Source of the DNA: Buttiauxella agrestis ATCC 33320
Lineage (GTDB): Bacteria > Pseudomonadota > Gammaproteobacteria > Enterobacterales > Enterobacteriaceae
Assembly: GCF_000735355.1 (NCBI RefSeq)
Contig: NZ_JMPI01000020.1
Location: 1 to 64,000 of the forward strand
Direction: 5' to 3'
DNA length: 64,000 nucleotides
The notes beneath the pieces are model-generated. The model did no database searches and was not told where the DNA came from. It saw only the letters and a program-made list of their open reading frames with translations. A program made the position numbers and the translations under genes. Positions 50,943-60,431 of this stretch are shown here, piece after piece (within the stretch, counting starts at the first letter, position 1; the number at the start of each line of letters is the position of its first letter).

Positions 50943-51914
50943 GTGGCACAGGAATATACTGTTGAACAATTAAACTACGGCCGTAGAGTCCATGACTTTA
51001 TGCGCTGGGATTTCTGGGCTTTCGGTATCTCCGGGTTCCTGTTAATCCTTTCTATCGCCATTATCGGTGTGAAAGGTTTTAACTGGGGTCTGGATTTCAC
51101 TGGCGGTACGGTTATCGAAATCTCGCTGGAAAAACCAGCAGATTTAGACCAGATGCGCGAAGCACTGCAAAAAGCGGGCTTTGCGGAGCCGCTGGTTCAG
51201 AACTTCGGTAGCAGCCGTGACATCATGGTGCGCATGCCACCTGCCCAAGGGGAAACCGGTGGGCAAGTGCTGGGCAGCAAGGTTGTTCAGGTTATTAACG
51301 AAGCGACTAACCAGAATGCTGGCGTAAAACGTATCGAATTTGTCGGCCCAAGTGTTGGGGCGGATCTGGCTCAGAATGGGGCACTGGCGTTGTTAGCCGC
51401 GCTTATCTCAATTCTGGTTTATGTTGGCTTCCGCTTTGAATGGCGTCTGGCTGCGGGTGTGGTTATTGCGTTGATGCACGACGTGGTGATTACTCTGGGC
51501 GTGCTGTCGCTATTCCACATTGAGATTGACCTGACAATCGTTGCATCGTTGATGTCGGTTATCGGTTACTCACTGAACGACAGTATCGTAGTATCGGACC
51601 GTATTCGTGAGAACTTCCGTAAGATTCGTCGCGGTACACCTTATGAAATCTTCAACGTTTCTTTGACGCAAACGCTGCATCGTACGTTGATTACTTCTGG
51701 TACTACCTTAGTCGTGATTCTGATGCTGTATCTCTTCGGTGGAGCAATGCTGAAAGGCTTCTCACTGACGATGCTCATCGGTGTTTCTATCGGTACGGTT
51801 TCTTCTATCTACGTCGCGTCTGCACTGGCGTTGAAACTGGGCATGAAGCGTGAGCACATGCTACAGCAGAAAGTAGAGAAAGAAGGCGCGGATCAGCCGT
51901 CGATTCTGCCTTAA
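50943..51914 (+). CDS. secF: Protein translocase subunit SecF
   Basis: This is the partner of SecD. It has 323 residues with six membrane segments: one near 25-45, then a periplasmic loop with the [12 protein letters not shown] motif, and five between ~140 and 300. [20 protein letters not shown] is the counterpart of the SecD ion-relay segment. GTG start behind GAGGAG. A strong terminator ends the operon. Confidence 0.97.
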   Translation: MAQEYTVEQLNYGRRVHDFMRWDFWAFGISGFLLILSIAIIGVKGFNWGLDFTGGTVIEISLEKPADLDQMREALQKAGFAEPLVQNFGSSRDIMVRMPPAQGETGGQVLGSKVVQVINEATNQNAGVKRIEFVGPSVGADLAQNGALALLAALISILVYVGFRFEWRLAAGVVIALMHDVVITLGVLSLFHIEIDLTIVASLMSVIGYSLNDSIVVSDRIRENFRKIRRGTPYEIFNVSLTQTLHRTLITSGTTLVVILMLYLFGGAMLKGFSLTMLIGVSIGTVSSIYVASALALKLGMKREHMLQQKVEKEGADQPSILP

Positions 51915-51937
51915 TCATCAGGTCGTTCACTGATAGT

Positions 51938-51970
51938 AAAACCGCAGCCCTGGTGCTGCGGTTTTTTTTC
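51938..51970 (+). terminator. Intrinsic terminator after secF
   Basis: A perfect 9-bp stem (51938-51946 with 51955-51963) is followed by a long T-run. It ends the queA-secF transcription unit. Confidence 0.92.
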
Positions 51971-52054
51971 GCCTGAGCAAAAGTCTCCTGACAGTAGGCT
52001 GTCAGGAGGGGCTGGGTAGACTCAATGTTGAACATCACCATTGAGGAGTTAAAA

Positions 52055-52420
52055 ATGAACACTATCATCAATTGGTTTGAAATCCCTGTGCAGGATCTTG
52101 AACGGGCTACAGCATTTTATGAGGCTGTTTTTACAGCTAAATTTCATCGCGAATCGATGCCCGGAATGGAGATGGCCATATTCCCACACGATAAACCCAA
52201 TCCTGGCGGTGCATTACTGAAGGCGGATGCGTTTAAACCTTCCGCGCAAGGGTCTGTGGTTTACCTGCATGCTTCTGATTTAACGGCCATGCTTGAACGA
52301 GTCGCAAAAGCTGGCGGTGAATGTGTTTTTGGTCCGCAAGTTTTGCCTGATGATATTGGTACTTTTGCGCTGATTTTAGATAGTGAAGGGAATCGAGTTG
52401 GGTTACATCAACCCGCGTAA
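52055..52420 (+). CDS. VOC (glyoxalase/bleomycin resistance fold) family protein
   Basis: This is a 121-residue protein of one vicinal-oxygen-chelate fold, two beta-alpha-beta modules, opening with INWFEIPVQDLERATAFYEAVF and ending LILDSEGNRVGLHQP. A metal-dependent lyase or a binding protein is possible; substrate unknown. The open frame starts 10 codons earlier, but GAGGAG stands 8 bases before this ATG. It is followed on the same strand by a WYL regulator that may control it. E. coli has yajD in this interval instead. Confidence 0.8.
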   Translation: MNTIINWFEIPVQDLERATAFYEAVFTAKFHRESMPGMEMAIFPHDKPNPGGALLKADAFKPSAQGSVVYLHASDLTAMLERVAKAGGECVFGPQVLPDDIGTFALILDSEGNRVGLHQPA

Positions 52421-52488
52421 GGACAGATATACTCAACGAGCAATGCCTGCTGATTAATCGGCAGGCATAACCATCACCAGGGAGGCCT

Positions 52489-53208
52489 ATGAGTCGAAGA
52501 GCTGACCGCCTTTTTCAGATAGTCCAGATCCTGCGCGGGCGGCGTTTGTCTACGGCAGCCATGCTTGCGGAGCGGCTCGAAGTTTCTGAGCGCACCATTT
52601 ATCGTGATATTCGCGATCTTTCCCTTTCAGGCGTTCCTGTTGAAGGGGAGGCGGGTTGCGGCTACCGGTTATTGCCCGGTTACGATTTACCACCGCTGAT
52701 GTTTACTCCCGGCGAAGTGGAAGCCTTAGTGGCGGCTATTCGTTTAGTTCAAACGTGGAGTGGTGAAACTCTGGCGCAAAATGCCGGAACAGCGGAAGAA
52801 AAGCTGCTGGGGATACTGACGCCACAACGACGCGCAGTGGCGGAGCGATGCCGGATTATCTCGCCGGATTTTAATAAGTATCCGCAGGTAAAAATTTGGT
52901 TTGACGTTTTTCATGCCGCTATCGGCAAACTGCAGGTGGTGAATCTGAGCTACCGGGATGAAAAGGGAAATGCGTCGAGCAGAAAAGTACATCCGCTCGG
53001 ACTGACCTTCTGGGGCGAAGTTTGGTTGTTGGTGGCCTGGTGTGAAACGCGTGAAGATTACCGCAGTTTCCGGTTGGACAGGTGCCTTTCGGTGACGCTC
53101 ACTGGTGAGTACTTTGCTGAGCGGCCCGATCGTTCTCTGGCTGACTTCATTAATTTGCAGCATAGCGAAGGCTGTTTACCAGACACAAAAAAGCCGATCG
53201 GCAAATAG
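52489..53208 (+). CDS. YafY-like HTH and WYL-domain regulator
   Basis: This is a 239-residue transcription factor. Residues 1-60 form a DeoR-type helix-turn-helix (AAMLAERLEVSERTIYRDIRDLSLSGVPVEG). The rest holds a WYL-type ligand-sensing domain (HPLGLTFWGEVWLLVAWCETREDYRSFRLDR). Such proteins often sense nucleic acid or small ligands. The target is probably the adjacent VOC gene, inferred from position only. GGGAGG lies just before the start. Its 3' end is part of the bidirectional terminator shared with tsx. Confidence 0.85.
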   Translation: MSRRADRLFQIVQILRGRRLSTAAMLAERLEVSERTIYRDIRDLSLSGVPVEGEAGCGYRLLPGYDLPPLMFTPGEVEALVAAIRLVQTWSGETLAQNAGTAEEKLLGILTPQRRAVAERCRIISPDFNKYPQVKIWFDVFHAAIGKLQVVNLSYRDEKGNASSRKVHPLGLTFWGEVWLLVAWCETREDYRSFRLDRCLSVTLTGEYFAERPDRSLADFINLQHSEGCLPDTKKPIGK

Positions 53209-53222
53209 CGGATCGGCTTTTC
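53188..53222. terminator. Bidirectional terminator between the WYL regulator gene and tsx
   Basis: A 12-bp stem (AAAAAGCCGATC with GATCGGCTTTTT) spans the regulator's stop codon and faces the convergent tsx end. Confidence 0.85.
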
Positions 53223-53239
53223 GATGATTCAGACGGTTA

Positions 53240-54133
53240 TCAGAAGTTGTAACCTACAACCAGGTAACCACCCCAACCGGTAGAACGCACATTGAAATCA
53301 CCATCACCGAAGTTCAGGCTGGCGTTATCTGCCCACTGACCACCGTTGTGCCAGTAACGAGCAACCACAGAGTAATGCCAGTGATCGTAGTTCAGCGCAA
53401 GGATATGGCTGGAAGCGATGGAGTTGCTGGTACGGGCGTGTTTGCCCTTATTGTCGATGAAGTTGTCATCGCCCAGATCTGAACCCCAGTCGAAGTTGGT
53501 GAAGCCGATGTAGCTCAGGTTACCGCCCCACAGGGAAGTAATCGGCACAAAGTATTTCACTTTGAAGCGGTAGCCATCCCACTCGTTTTCGTTGGACGCG
53601 CCATAGTTCTGCCACTGGTATTTTGCATACACGTTCAGAGACAGGCTCATCGGCAGATCGGTGTCGATGTCGGTACCCAGACCCATATACCAGGTGTTTT
53701 GTTTGCTGGCATCGTCGCCGTGAGCACCCATATCGTAGATATAGTTGTTGGCGATGTACCATTCTTTAAATGGACCAAATGCCAGGCTAGTGCCGGTCAG
53801 CTTGTCGATAGAGAAGCGGGGTTCAATCTCCATAAACATACGAGAACCGTCATCCCAGATGCCCTTATCGTTGCCGTTGCCCCACTCGAAGGTTTTTGGA
53901 ATATCGATGTAGCCATAAAAATCTAACCAATCTTTTTTGGCAAACGCTTCATATTCCAGGTAGACGTCGTTAGTGATTTTTGGTCCGAAACGCGTGTGGT
54001 AGCTGCCTACCACGTTGACACTTTGGTGCCACCAATCAGAGAGGTATTCAGTATTTTTTGCATCGTCGGCCTGAGCCGTGAAAGAATTTGAAAGCGCCAG
54101 GACGGTACTAGCCGCCAAAATAATTTTTTTCAT
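53240..54133 (-). CDS. tsx: Nucleoside-specific channel-forming protein Tsx
   Basis: This outer-membrane 12-strand beta-barrel admits nucleosides and deoxynucleosides. In E. coli it is also a phage T6 and colicin K receptor. It has 297 residues (294 in E. coli). The signal peptide ends TAQA near residue 22. The mature start ([30 protein letters not shown]) and terminal VVGYNF are typical. A 380-base upstream region contains a CRP site, in line with its known control by CRP-cAMP, CytR and DeoR. Confidence 0.96.
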   Translation of the reverse strand: MKKIILAASTVLALSNSFTAQADDAKNTEYLSDWWHQSVNVVGSYHTRFGPKITNDVYLEYEAFAKKDWLDFYGYIDIPKTFEWGNGNDKGIWDDGSRMFMEIEPRFSIDKLTGTSLAFGPFKEWYIANNYIYDMGAHGDDASKQNTWYMGLGTDIDTDLPMSLSLNVYAKYQWQNYGASNENEWDGYRFKVKYFVPITSLWGGNLSYIGFTNFDWGSDLGDDNFIDNKGKHARTSNSIASSHILALNYDHWHYSVVARYWHNGGQWADNASLNFGDGDFNVRSTGWGGYLVVGYNF

Positions 54134-54513
54134 AATATTTTATGCCACTGTTTTTACATGAATCCCGTGAGGGCAGGAGGTGAGTGATCACCAAGGTCAT
54201 CAACCATTCAGCTGGTTTCTTATTGACGCGCCTATTATAGAAATCCTTGCTCACAAAAATATGTTTCATTTCACATTATCGCCACATGCGTAATCGATTG
54301 CGTTCACGTTTGCGCACATTAAAAACGGGCGAGATTCTACCTGCTTCGTAAATTTAAGCAAATGCATGAGGCAAAGTTACAAATATATGTGATTCAGATC
54401 ACTGGATTTATTGGCGGTACGGTAGGCCATTTGTCACACTTTCTCTGGCAAGATGTAACAAAAAACGCAGATGTTACTGAGGTTTACCCCCACTGGCGTG
54501 AGGGTTGCGGAGA
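54134..54513 (-). other. tsx regulatory region
   Basis: These 380 bases between yajI and tsx, both on the minus strand, carry no gene. They contain a strong CRP-type site (54388-54403) and AT-rich sequence near 54235-54290, with further half-sites such as AATGTGAAATG on the minus strand. Two tsx promoters are expected by analogy with E. coli. I could not place them. Confidence 0.5.
54388..54403. promoter_or_regulatory. CRP-binding site upstream of tsx
   Basis: TGTGATTCAGATCACT is a nearly perfect CRP half-site pair (TGTGA-N6-TCACT). It lies about 255 bases before the tsx ATG, within the only non-coding stretch of this area. Confidence 0.75.
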
Positions 54514-55074
54514 TTATTGCGCGGGCAATGCCTGTGAAGGGTCTACCGGCTGAATGTCATGAATACGCACGAAACCGGGTTGATTTGGTGAAAGCCCTGA
54601 AAGTTGCAATGGAATGCTGACATCGCTCGGCGCTAAGACGCTGGCAGGTGCGCTGAATTGTTGCGACTGAACGTTCACTTCCTGGTAGTTATCGGTCGTG
54701 CCCTGAATCTGCCCCCATTCTACTTTGCCAGTGAAAGCAGGCAGCGGATCGTTCGACTCGCCCTTAATGATGAGCATCACCCGGCTGCCGTTGGCTTCAG
54801 GCGTGATGCTGCTCAGAGACATTTGCAAATTGCCCAATTGGCTGTTCAGGCGAGCGGGCGTTTTGGAGCCGGGTAGCAAATAAACGCCAGTTGTTGATTT
54901 GGCATTGAGCGAATTTTGTTGCGTCAGCTTGACGGTCTGGTCGGTGAGTTGGGTCATTTCTTTATTTAACGAACCCACTTCATTCTTCATCTGGCGGACT
55001 TCAGTTTGTTGGGCGCAGGCGCTGAGGCTTACCAAGCTGCTAACCAGGAGAATTCTTAGGTAACTCTTTGTCAT
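54514..55074 (-). CDS. yajI: Lipoprotein YajI (DUF3251)
   Basis: This is an uncharacterised envelope lipoprotein of 186 residues. The signal (MTKSYLRILLVSSLVSLSAC) ends in a lipobox with cysteine at about 20. A short coiled-coil follows (VRQMKNEVGSLNKEMTQLTD), then a beta-rich domain. The frame is open 25 codons further upstream, but only this start yields a proper signal peptide, and AAGGAAAAA precedes it. Divergent from nrdR. Confidence 0.9.
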   Translation of the reverse strand: MTKSYLRILLVSSLVSLSACAQQTEVRQMKNEVGSLNKEMTQLTDQTVKLTQQNSLNAKSTTGVYLLPGSKTPARLNSQLGNLQMSLSSITPEANGSRVMLIIKGESNDPLPAFTGKVEWGQIQGTTDNYQEVNVQSQQFSAPASVLAPSDVSIPLQLSGLSPNQPGFVRIHDIQPVDPSQALPAQ

Positions 55075-55189
55075 CGCTAATTTTTCCTTAAAGTTTCGTC
55101 CTGATTTAAGCGTAGTCTGGCAGGAATGAAAAGTCATATTTCTTAGCATTACGTGGCGTTGCCTTTGTACTACCGCTACTTCGCGGTAA

Positions 55190-55675
<486 letters not shown>

Positions 55676-55680
55676 TGCTG

Positions 55681-56796
55681 ATGTCGCTTGATGAAAAATT
55701 TATGGCGCGTGCTCTGCAACTGGCAAAGCGCGGACGTTTCACCACCATGCCAAACCCGAATGTTGGCTGTGTGATTGCCAAAGATGGCGAAATCGTTGGC
55801 GAAGGTTTTCATTTTCGTGCGGGCGAACCTCATGCAGAAGTTCACGCGCTGCGTATGGCGGGCGACAAAGCACAAGGTGCGACGGCGTATGTCACTCTGG
55901 AACCCTGCAGCCACCATGGGCGCACACCGCCTTGCTGCGATGCTTTAATTGCTGCGGGGGTGAAGCGAGTGGTTGCCGCGATGCAGGATCCGAATCCGCA
56001 AGTTGCCGGGCGAGGTTTGTACCGTCTGCAACAGGCTGGCATTGATGTCAGTCACGGCTTGATGATGAATGAAGCCGAGGCCATTAACCGCGGTTTCCTG
56101 AAGCGTATGCGTACTGGCTTCCCTTATATTCAACTTAAACTTGGTGCATCGCTGGACGGACGTACCGCCATGGCGAGCGGCGAAAGTCAGTGGATCACTT
56201 CGCCTGAATCACGCCGCGATGTGCAGCGTCTGCGTGCGCAAAGTGCCGCGATTCTTAGCAGCAGTGCCACGGTTCTGGCGGATAACCCTTCATTAACCGT
56301 ACGCTGGAATGAATTAGATAGCGCCACACAGGCGGTTTATCACGAAGAAAACCTGCGTCAGCCAACACGCATTATTCTGGACCGTGAAAATCGAGTGACG
56401 CTAGAGCATAAAATTATCACGCAAACAGGAGAGACCTGGCTTGCCCGATGCAATGCAGACCAGCAAACGTGGCCCGAAGGGGTTGAGCAGTTTATCGTGC
56501 CGGAGCATAACGGCCATCTGGATCTGGTGGTGATGATGATGCTGCTGGGCAAGCGCCAGATAAACTCTATTTGGGTAGAGGCGGGCGCCACCCTCGGCGG
56601 CGCGCTGCTGCAGGCAGGTCTTGTTGATGAACTGATTGTCTACGTTGCGCCAAAATTATTAGGCAATGATGCGCGTGGCCTGTGTAACCTGCCAGGGCTT
56701 GAAAAACTCGCTGATGCGCCCGAATTTAGCTTTAGCGAAGTTCGTCAGGTCGGCCCAGATTTGTGCCTGCATTTGACACCGCGATACGCGCGTTAG
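55681..56796 (+). CDS. ribD: Riboflavin biosynthesis protein RibD (deaminase/reductase)
   Basis: This bifunctional enzyme carries out the second and third steps of riboflavin synthesis: deamination of the pyrimidine and reduction of its ribose. It has 371 residues. The deaminase zinc site is seen as HAEVHAL and PCSHHGRTPPCCDAL in the first 100 residues. The reductase domain (from ~145) begins LKLGASLDGRTAMASGESQWIT. An ATG two codons earlier (55675) overlaps the nrdR stop and is an alternative; the chosen one matches the family N-terminus better. Confidence 0.95.
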   Translation: MSLDEKFMARALQLAKRGRFTTMPNPNVGCVIAKDGEIVGEGFHFRAGEPHAEVHALRMAGDKAQGATAYVTLEPCSHHGRTPPCCDALIAAGVKRVVAAMQDPNPQVAGRGLYRLQQAGIDVSHGLMMNEAEAINRGFLKRMRTGFPYIQLKLGASLDGRTAMASGESQWITSPESRRDVQRLRAQSAAILSSSATVLADNPSLTVRWNELDSATQAVYHEENLRQPTRIILDRENRVTLEHKIITQTGETWLARCNADQQTWPEGVEQFIVPEHNGHLDLVVMMMLLGKRQINSIWVEAGATLGGALLQAGLVDELIVYVAPKLLGNDARGLCNLPGLEKLADAPEFSFSEVRQVGPDLCLHLTPRYAR

Positions 56797-56875
56797 TAAA
56801 ACGTAAGCAGCCGCGAAAAGATTATGATAAAATCCGCCCCCCTAACGGGGCTAAACAGAACCGGAAAGGAAGAAT

Positions 56876-57346
56876 ATGAACATCATTGAAGCAGCCGTTG
56901 CTACTCCAGACGCTCGCGTCGCCATCACCATCGCGCGTTTTAATAACTTCATCAATGACAGCCTGCTTGACGGTGCGATTGACGCCCTGAAACGTATTGG
57001 CCAGGTTAAAGATGAAAATATCACCGTGGTCTGGGTTCCGGGTGCTTATGAGTTGCCACTGGCGGCAGACGCACTGGCGAAAACCAAGCGTTATGACGCA
57101 GTGATTGCGCTGGGTACGGTTATCCGTGGCGGCACAGCTCACTTTGAATACGTTGCTGGTGGTGCCAGCAACGGCCTGGCGCATGTTGCTCAGGAAACGG
57201 GTATTCCAGTCGCCTTTGGCGTGCTGACCACTGAAAGTATTGAACAAGCCATCGAACGCGCTGGCACAAAAGCCGGTAACAAAGGTGCAGAAGCTGCACT
57301 GACCGCGCTTGAAATGATTAATGTATTGAAAGCCATCAAGGCCTGA
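56876..57346 (+). CDS. ribH: 6,7-dimethyl-8-ribityllumazine synthase
   Basis: This enzyme condenses the RibD product with dihydroxybutanone phosphate to give lumazine, the penultimate step to riboflavin (named ribE in E. coli). It has 156 residues and is known to assemble into 60-subunit shells. Active-site stretches are [28 protein letters not shown] and [27 protein letters not shown] before the ATG is strong. It lies between ribD and nusB. Confidence 0.97.
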   Translation: MNIIEAAVATPDARVAITIARFNNFINDSLLDGAIDALKRIGQVKDENITVVWVPGAYELPLAADALAKTKRYDAVIALGTVIRGGTAHFEYVAGGASNGLAHVAQETGIPVAFGVLTTESIEQAIERAGTKAGNKGAEAALTALEMINVLKAIKA

Positions 57347-57366
57347 TTTTTTGTAAGGGGAAATCT

Positions 57367-57786
57367 GTGAAACCTGCTGCTCGTCGCCGTGCCCGTGAGT
57401 GTGCCGTTCAGGCGCTTTACTCCTGGCAGTTATCTCGAAATGACATCGCTGATGTCGAATACCAGTTCCTGGCGGAACAGGACGTCAAAGACGTTGACGT
57501 TAACTACTTCCGCGAACTGTTGGTCGGGGTGGCTACTAACAGCGCGTATCTGGATGGGCTAATGAAGCCTTATCTGTCCCGTCAGCTCGAAGAGTTGGGT
57601 CAGGTAGAAAAAGCGGTTCTGCGTATCGCACTGTTTGAACTGGCTAAGCGTGATGACGTGCCGTACAAAGTGGCGATTAACGAAGCCATCGATCTTGCGA
57701 AAACCTTCGGCGCCGAAGACAGCCACAAGTTCGTGAATGGTGTACTTGATAAAGCTGCTCCGCAAATTCGTCCCCGCAAGAAATAA
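57367..57786 (+). CDS. nusB: Transcription antitermination protein NusB
   Basis: This all-helical factor joins NusE at boxA of rRNA transcripts to prevent premature termination. It has 139 residues. It is recognised by [21 protein letters not shown], the arginine-rich start that contacts RNA, and [31 protein letters not shown]. Start is GTG behind AAGGGGAAA. It lies 20 bases after ribH. Confidence 0.97.
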   Translation: MKPAARRRARECAVQALYSWQLSRNDIADVEYQFLAEQDVKDVDVNYFRELLVGVATNSAYLDGLMKPYLSRQLEELGQVEKAVLRIALFELAKRDDVPYKVAINEAIDLAKTFGAEDSHKFVNGVLDKAAPQIRPRKK

Positions 57787-57791
57787 TCTCC

Positions 57792-57816
57792 AGGCCGGTT
57801 AACCCCGGCCTATTTT
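57792..57816 (+). terminator. Hairpin after nusB
   Basis: A 7-bp stem, AGGCCGG with CCGGCCT, is followed by ATTTTTC in the 62-base gap before thiL. It may partly terminate the rib-nusB transcript. Confidence 0.75.
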
Positions 57817-57848
57817 TCATTCCTTTATTAAACTCAGAGGCATTACGC

Positions 57849-58826
57849 ATGGCATGCGGTGAGTTTTCTCTGATTGCCCGTTATTTTGATCGCGTAAGCA
57901 GTTCCCGTCGCGATGTGGAAACCGGAATCGGCGATGATTGTGCATTGCTGACGATAGCCGAGAAGCAAGTCCTCGCGATCAGCACCGATACGCTAGTCTC
58001 AGGCATCCACTTCCTGCCGGATATTGACCCTCGTGATTTAGGCTACAAAGCGCTGGCGGTTAATTTGAGCGATTTGGCTGCTATGGGCGCCGATCCGGCC
58101 TGGCTGACGTTGGCTATTACCCTTCCTGAAGTCGATGAAAGCTGGCTTGAAGCCTTCAGCGACAGCCTGTTTGAACAACTCGATTACTACGATATGCAGC
58201 TGATTGGCGGCGACACCACGCGTGGCCCACTCGCGATGACGCTAGGCATTCATGGCCTCGTGCCAGCGGGGCGTGCTTTAAAACGCAGCGGCGCACGTCC
58301 TGGCGACTGGATTTACGTGACGGGTACACCGGGCGATAGCGCCGCAGGTCTGGCTATTTTGCAGGACCGTTTAGCGGTTAAAGAGGCTACACACTCTGCT
58401 TACCTGAAAAAGCGCCATTTGCGACCGACGCCGCGAATCCTGCATGGTCAGGCATTACGTGATTTAGCGAGCAGCGCCATTGACCTGTCTGACGGGCTAA
58501 TTTCCGATTTAGGTCATATCCTTAAAGCCAGCGAGTGCGGGGCGCGTATCGATCTCGACGCTCTGCCATATTCGACCGCCTTAAAAGAAAACGTCAGCGC
58601 AGAACGTGCGTTGCAGTGGGCGCTTTCGGGTGGCGAAGATTACGAGTTATGCTTTACGGTCCCGGAAATGAACCGTGGCGCACTGGATGTTGCGATAGGC
58701 AATCTGGGGATTCCATTTACCTGTATCGGTCAGGTTGGGCCTGAGTCTGAAGGGCTACAGTTTTTGCAAAATGGCAAACCGGTTACGCTGGACTTAAAAG
58801 GATACGATCACTTTGCTCCGCTCTAA
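57849..58826 (+). CDS. thiL: Thiamine-monophosphate kinase ThiL
   Basis: This enzyme makes thiamine pyrophosphate from thiamine monophosphate with ATP. It has 325 residues and the PurM-like fold. Metal and ATP-binding acidic motifs appear as [35 protein letters not shown] and [21 protein letters not shown] near 265 is also characteristic. Its end overlaps pgpA by 14 bases. Confidence 0.96.
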   Translation: MACGEFSLIARYFDRVSSSRRDVETGIGDDCALLTIAEKQVLAISTDTLVSGIHFLPDIDPRDLGYKALAVNLSDLAAMGADPAWLTLAITLPEVDESWLEAFSDSLFEQLDYYDMQLIGGDTTRGPLAMTLGIHGLVPAGRALKRSGARPGDWIYVTGTPGDSAAGLAILQDRLAVKEATHSAYLKKRHLRPTPRILHGQALRDLASSAIDLSDGLISDLGHILKASECGARIDLDALPYSTALKENVSAERALQWALSGGEDYELCFTVPEMNRGALDVAIGNLGIPFTCIGQVGPESEGLQFLQNGKPVTLDLKGYDHFAPL

Positions 58827-59319
58827 AGATGTGGCTAAAAGCCGTCTCAAGCTCAGCAATCCGTGGCATTTACTTGCTACCGGTTTTGGCAGTGGATTAA
58901 GCCCGATTATGCCTGGCACAGTGGGGTCGCTTGCGGCGATCCCGTTCTGGTATTTGATGACTTTCCTGCCGTGGCAGGTCTATTCCATGGTCATCATGCT
59001 GGGTATTTGTATCGGTGTTTATCTTTGCCATCAGACCGCACGCGACATGGGCGTTCATGACCACGGCAGCATCGTGTGGGATGAGTTTATTGGCATGTGG
59101 ATTACCCTGATGGCGCTGCCTGTTAACGACTGGCGCTGGGTGGCCGCAGGATTTTTAGCTTTCCGTATTCTTGATATCTGGAAGCCATGGCCTATCCGTT
59201 GGTTCGATCGCAACGTTCACGGCGGCATGGGGATTATGGTGGATGATATTGTCGCAGGCGTGGTTGCTGCGGGGATTATTTACCTGATTGGTCACCATTG
59301 GCCGATTGGTTTGTTCTGA
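58813..59319 (+). CDS. pgpA: Phosphatidylglycerophosphatase A
   Basis: This inner-membrane enzyme removes phosphate from phosphatidylglycerophosphate to give phosphatidylglycerol. About 168 residues. Family stretches are [38 protein letters not shown] and [24 protein letters not shown], with several membrane segments. No ATG is available before the conserved [17 protein letters not shown]. The best start is TTG at 58813, inside thiL. The E. coli ATG position corresponds to ACG here. Translational coupling to thiL is likely. Confidence 0.9.
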   Translation: MLRSKDVAKSRLKLSNPWHLLATGFGSGLSPIMPGTVGSLAAIPFWYLMTFLPWQVYSMVIMLGICIGVYLCHQTARDMGVHDHGSIVWDEFIGMWITLMALPVNDWRWVAAGFLAFRILDIWKPWPIRWFDRNVHGGMGIMVDDIVAGVVAAGIIYLIGHHWPIGLF

Positions 59320-59325
59320 TTTGAA

Positions 59326-59401
59326 CTAACCCTCACCCCGGCCCTCTCCCTGAGGGAGAGGGAGAAAGCCGAAGTTCCCTCTCCCACAGAGAGGCGAGGG
59401 G
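59326..59401. repeat. Palindromic intergenic repeat between pgpA and yajO
   Basis: About 75 bases form an imperfect inverted repeat built on CCCTCTCC and its complement. A perfect inner palindrome lies at 59342-59362, and a second CCCTCTCC...GAGAGG unit follows. Such C/T- and G/A-rich elements are common between enterobacterial genes. It lies between the convergent pgpA and yajO and may also terminate transcription. Confidence 0.65.
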
Positions 59402-59402
59402 G

Positions 59403-60377
59403 TTACTTAAATCCAACCCTCTCATGCGGTTGATAAACCGTTTCCAACTCGGCAATTTCTTCTGGCTTCAGCGTTAAATCCACCGCCCCAAGCAAATCAT
59501 CCAACTGATGTTCGCGAGAAACGCCAATAATCGGTGCGGCAATACCTCGTTTACTCAGCAGCCATGCCAGTGCAACCTGCGCACGTGACACACCTTTATC
59601 ATCGGCGACATTCGCCAGGCGTTCGGCAATCATGGCATCGTTATCTTTACTGGCGTCATAGAGATTTTTACCAACCTCATCGGACACTGAACGTGCCGTG
59701 GTATCGCCCCACGGACGAGTCAATTTACCGCGAGCCAGTGGACTCCACGGGATCACCGCGATCCCTTGTTCGTAGCACAGCGGCAGCATATCGAGTTCTT
59801 CTTCACGATAGATCAGATTGTAGTGATCCTGCATGGTGGCGAAACGCGCCCATCCATGTTGATCCTGTAAGGCCAGCGCCTGCGCGAGTTGTGAACTGTG
59901 CATCGAGGACGCGCCGATATAACGCGCTTTACCCGCTTTCACCACGTCATTGAGCGCTTCAAGCGTCTCTTCAATGGGCGTGTTGTAATCCCAGCGGTGG
60001 ATTTGCAGCAGATCGACATAATCGGTGCCGAGGCGGCGCAGGCTGTCGTCTATCGAACGCATAATTTGTGGACGCGAAAGGCCTTCCGCTAAATCACCGA
60101 CCGGGAAGTACACTTTGGTGGCGAGAACGGCATCTTCGCGACGCATGAAATCTTTAAGAGCGCGCCCGACAATCTCTTCGCTGCTACCGTCGGAATAACT
60201 ATTGGCGGTATCAAAGAAATTAATGCCGTTATCGATGGCGTGCTTGATGATGAGGCGGCTGCTCTCTTCGGGAAGCGTCCAGGCGTGATTGCCACGGTCT
60301 GGCTCACCAAAGGTCATGCAACCCAGGCAAAGACGGGAAACCTTGAGGTCTGTTTTTCCTAACGTGTTGTATTGCAT
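59403..60377 (-). CDS. yajO: Aldo-keto reductase YajO
   Basis: This is a 324-residue NADPH-dependent oxidoreductase of the aldo-keto reductase superfamily. In E. coli it has been linked to 1-deoxyxylulose 5-phosphate formation and thiamine synthesis. The catalytic tetrad is in place: D (FFDTANSYSDG), Y within that motif, K (VLATKVYF) and H (LLQIHRWD). NADPH contacts appear near IPWSPLARGKLTRPW and the C-terminal GVSREHQLDD. It lies 54 bases behind dxs on the same strand. Confidence 0.95.
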   Translation of the reverse strand: MQYNTLGKTDLKVSRLCLGCMTFGEPDRGNHAWTLPEESSRLIIKHAIDNGINFFDTANSYSDGSSEEIVGRALKDFMRREDAVLATKVYFPVGDLAEGLSRPQIMRSIDDSLRRLGTDYVDLLQIHRWDYNTPIEETLEALNDVVKAGKARYIGASSMHSSQLAQALALQDQHGWARFATMQDHYNLIYREEELDMLPLCYEQGIAVIPWSPLARGKLTRPWGDTTARSVSDEVGKNLYDASKDNDAMIAERLANVADDKGVSRAQVALAWLLSKRGIAAPIIGVSREHQLDDLLGAVDLTLKPEEIAELETVYQPHERVGFK

Positions 60378-60431
60378 GGTTCCACTCCGGCTATTCAGGT
60401 TCTTTAAGCATAGCAGGAGTGGAGCAGGGGA

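Noticed and set aside
54362-54553. 63-codon plus-strand frame upstream of tsx
   Set aside because: It covers the CRP site and the end of yajI, with no ribosome site and no recognisable sequence.
56797-56875. Riboswitch (FMN or TPP) before ribH, ribD, thiL or thiI
   Set aside because: The gaps are too short and lack the conserved riboswitch boxes. The short CCCCC/GGGG hairpin before ribH is too small.
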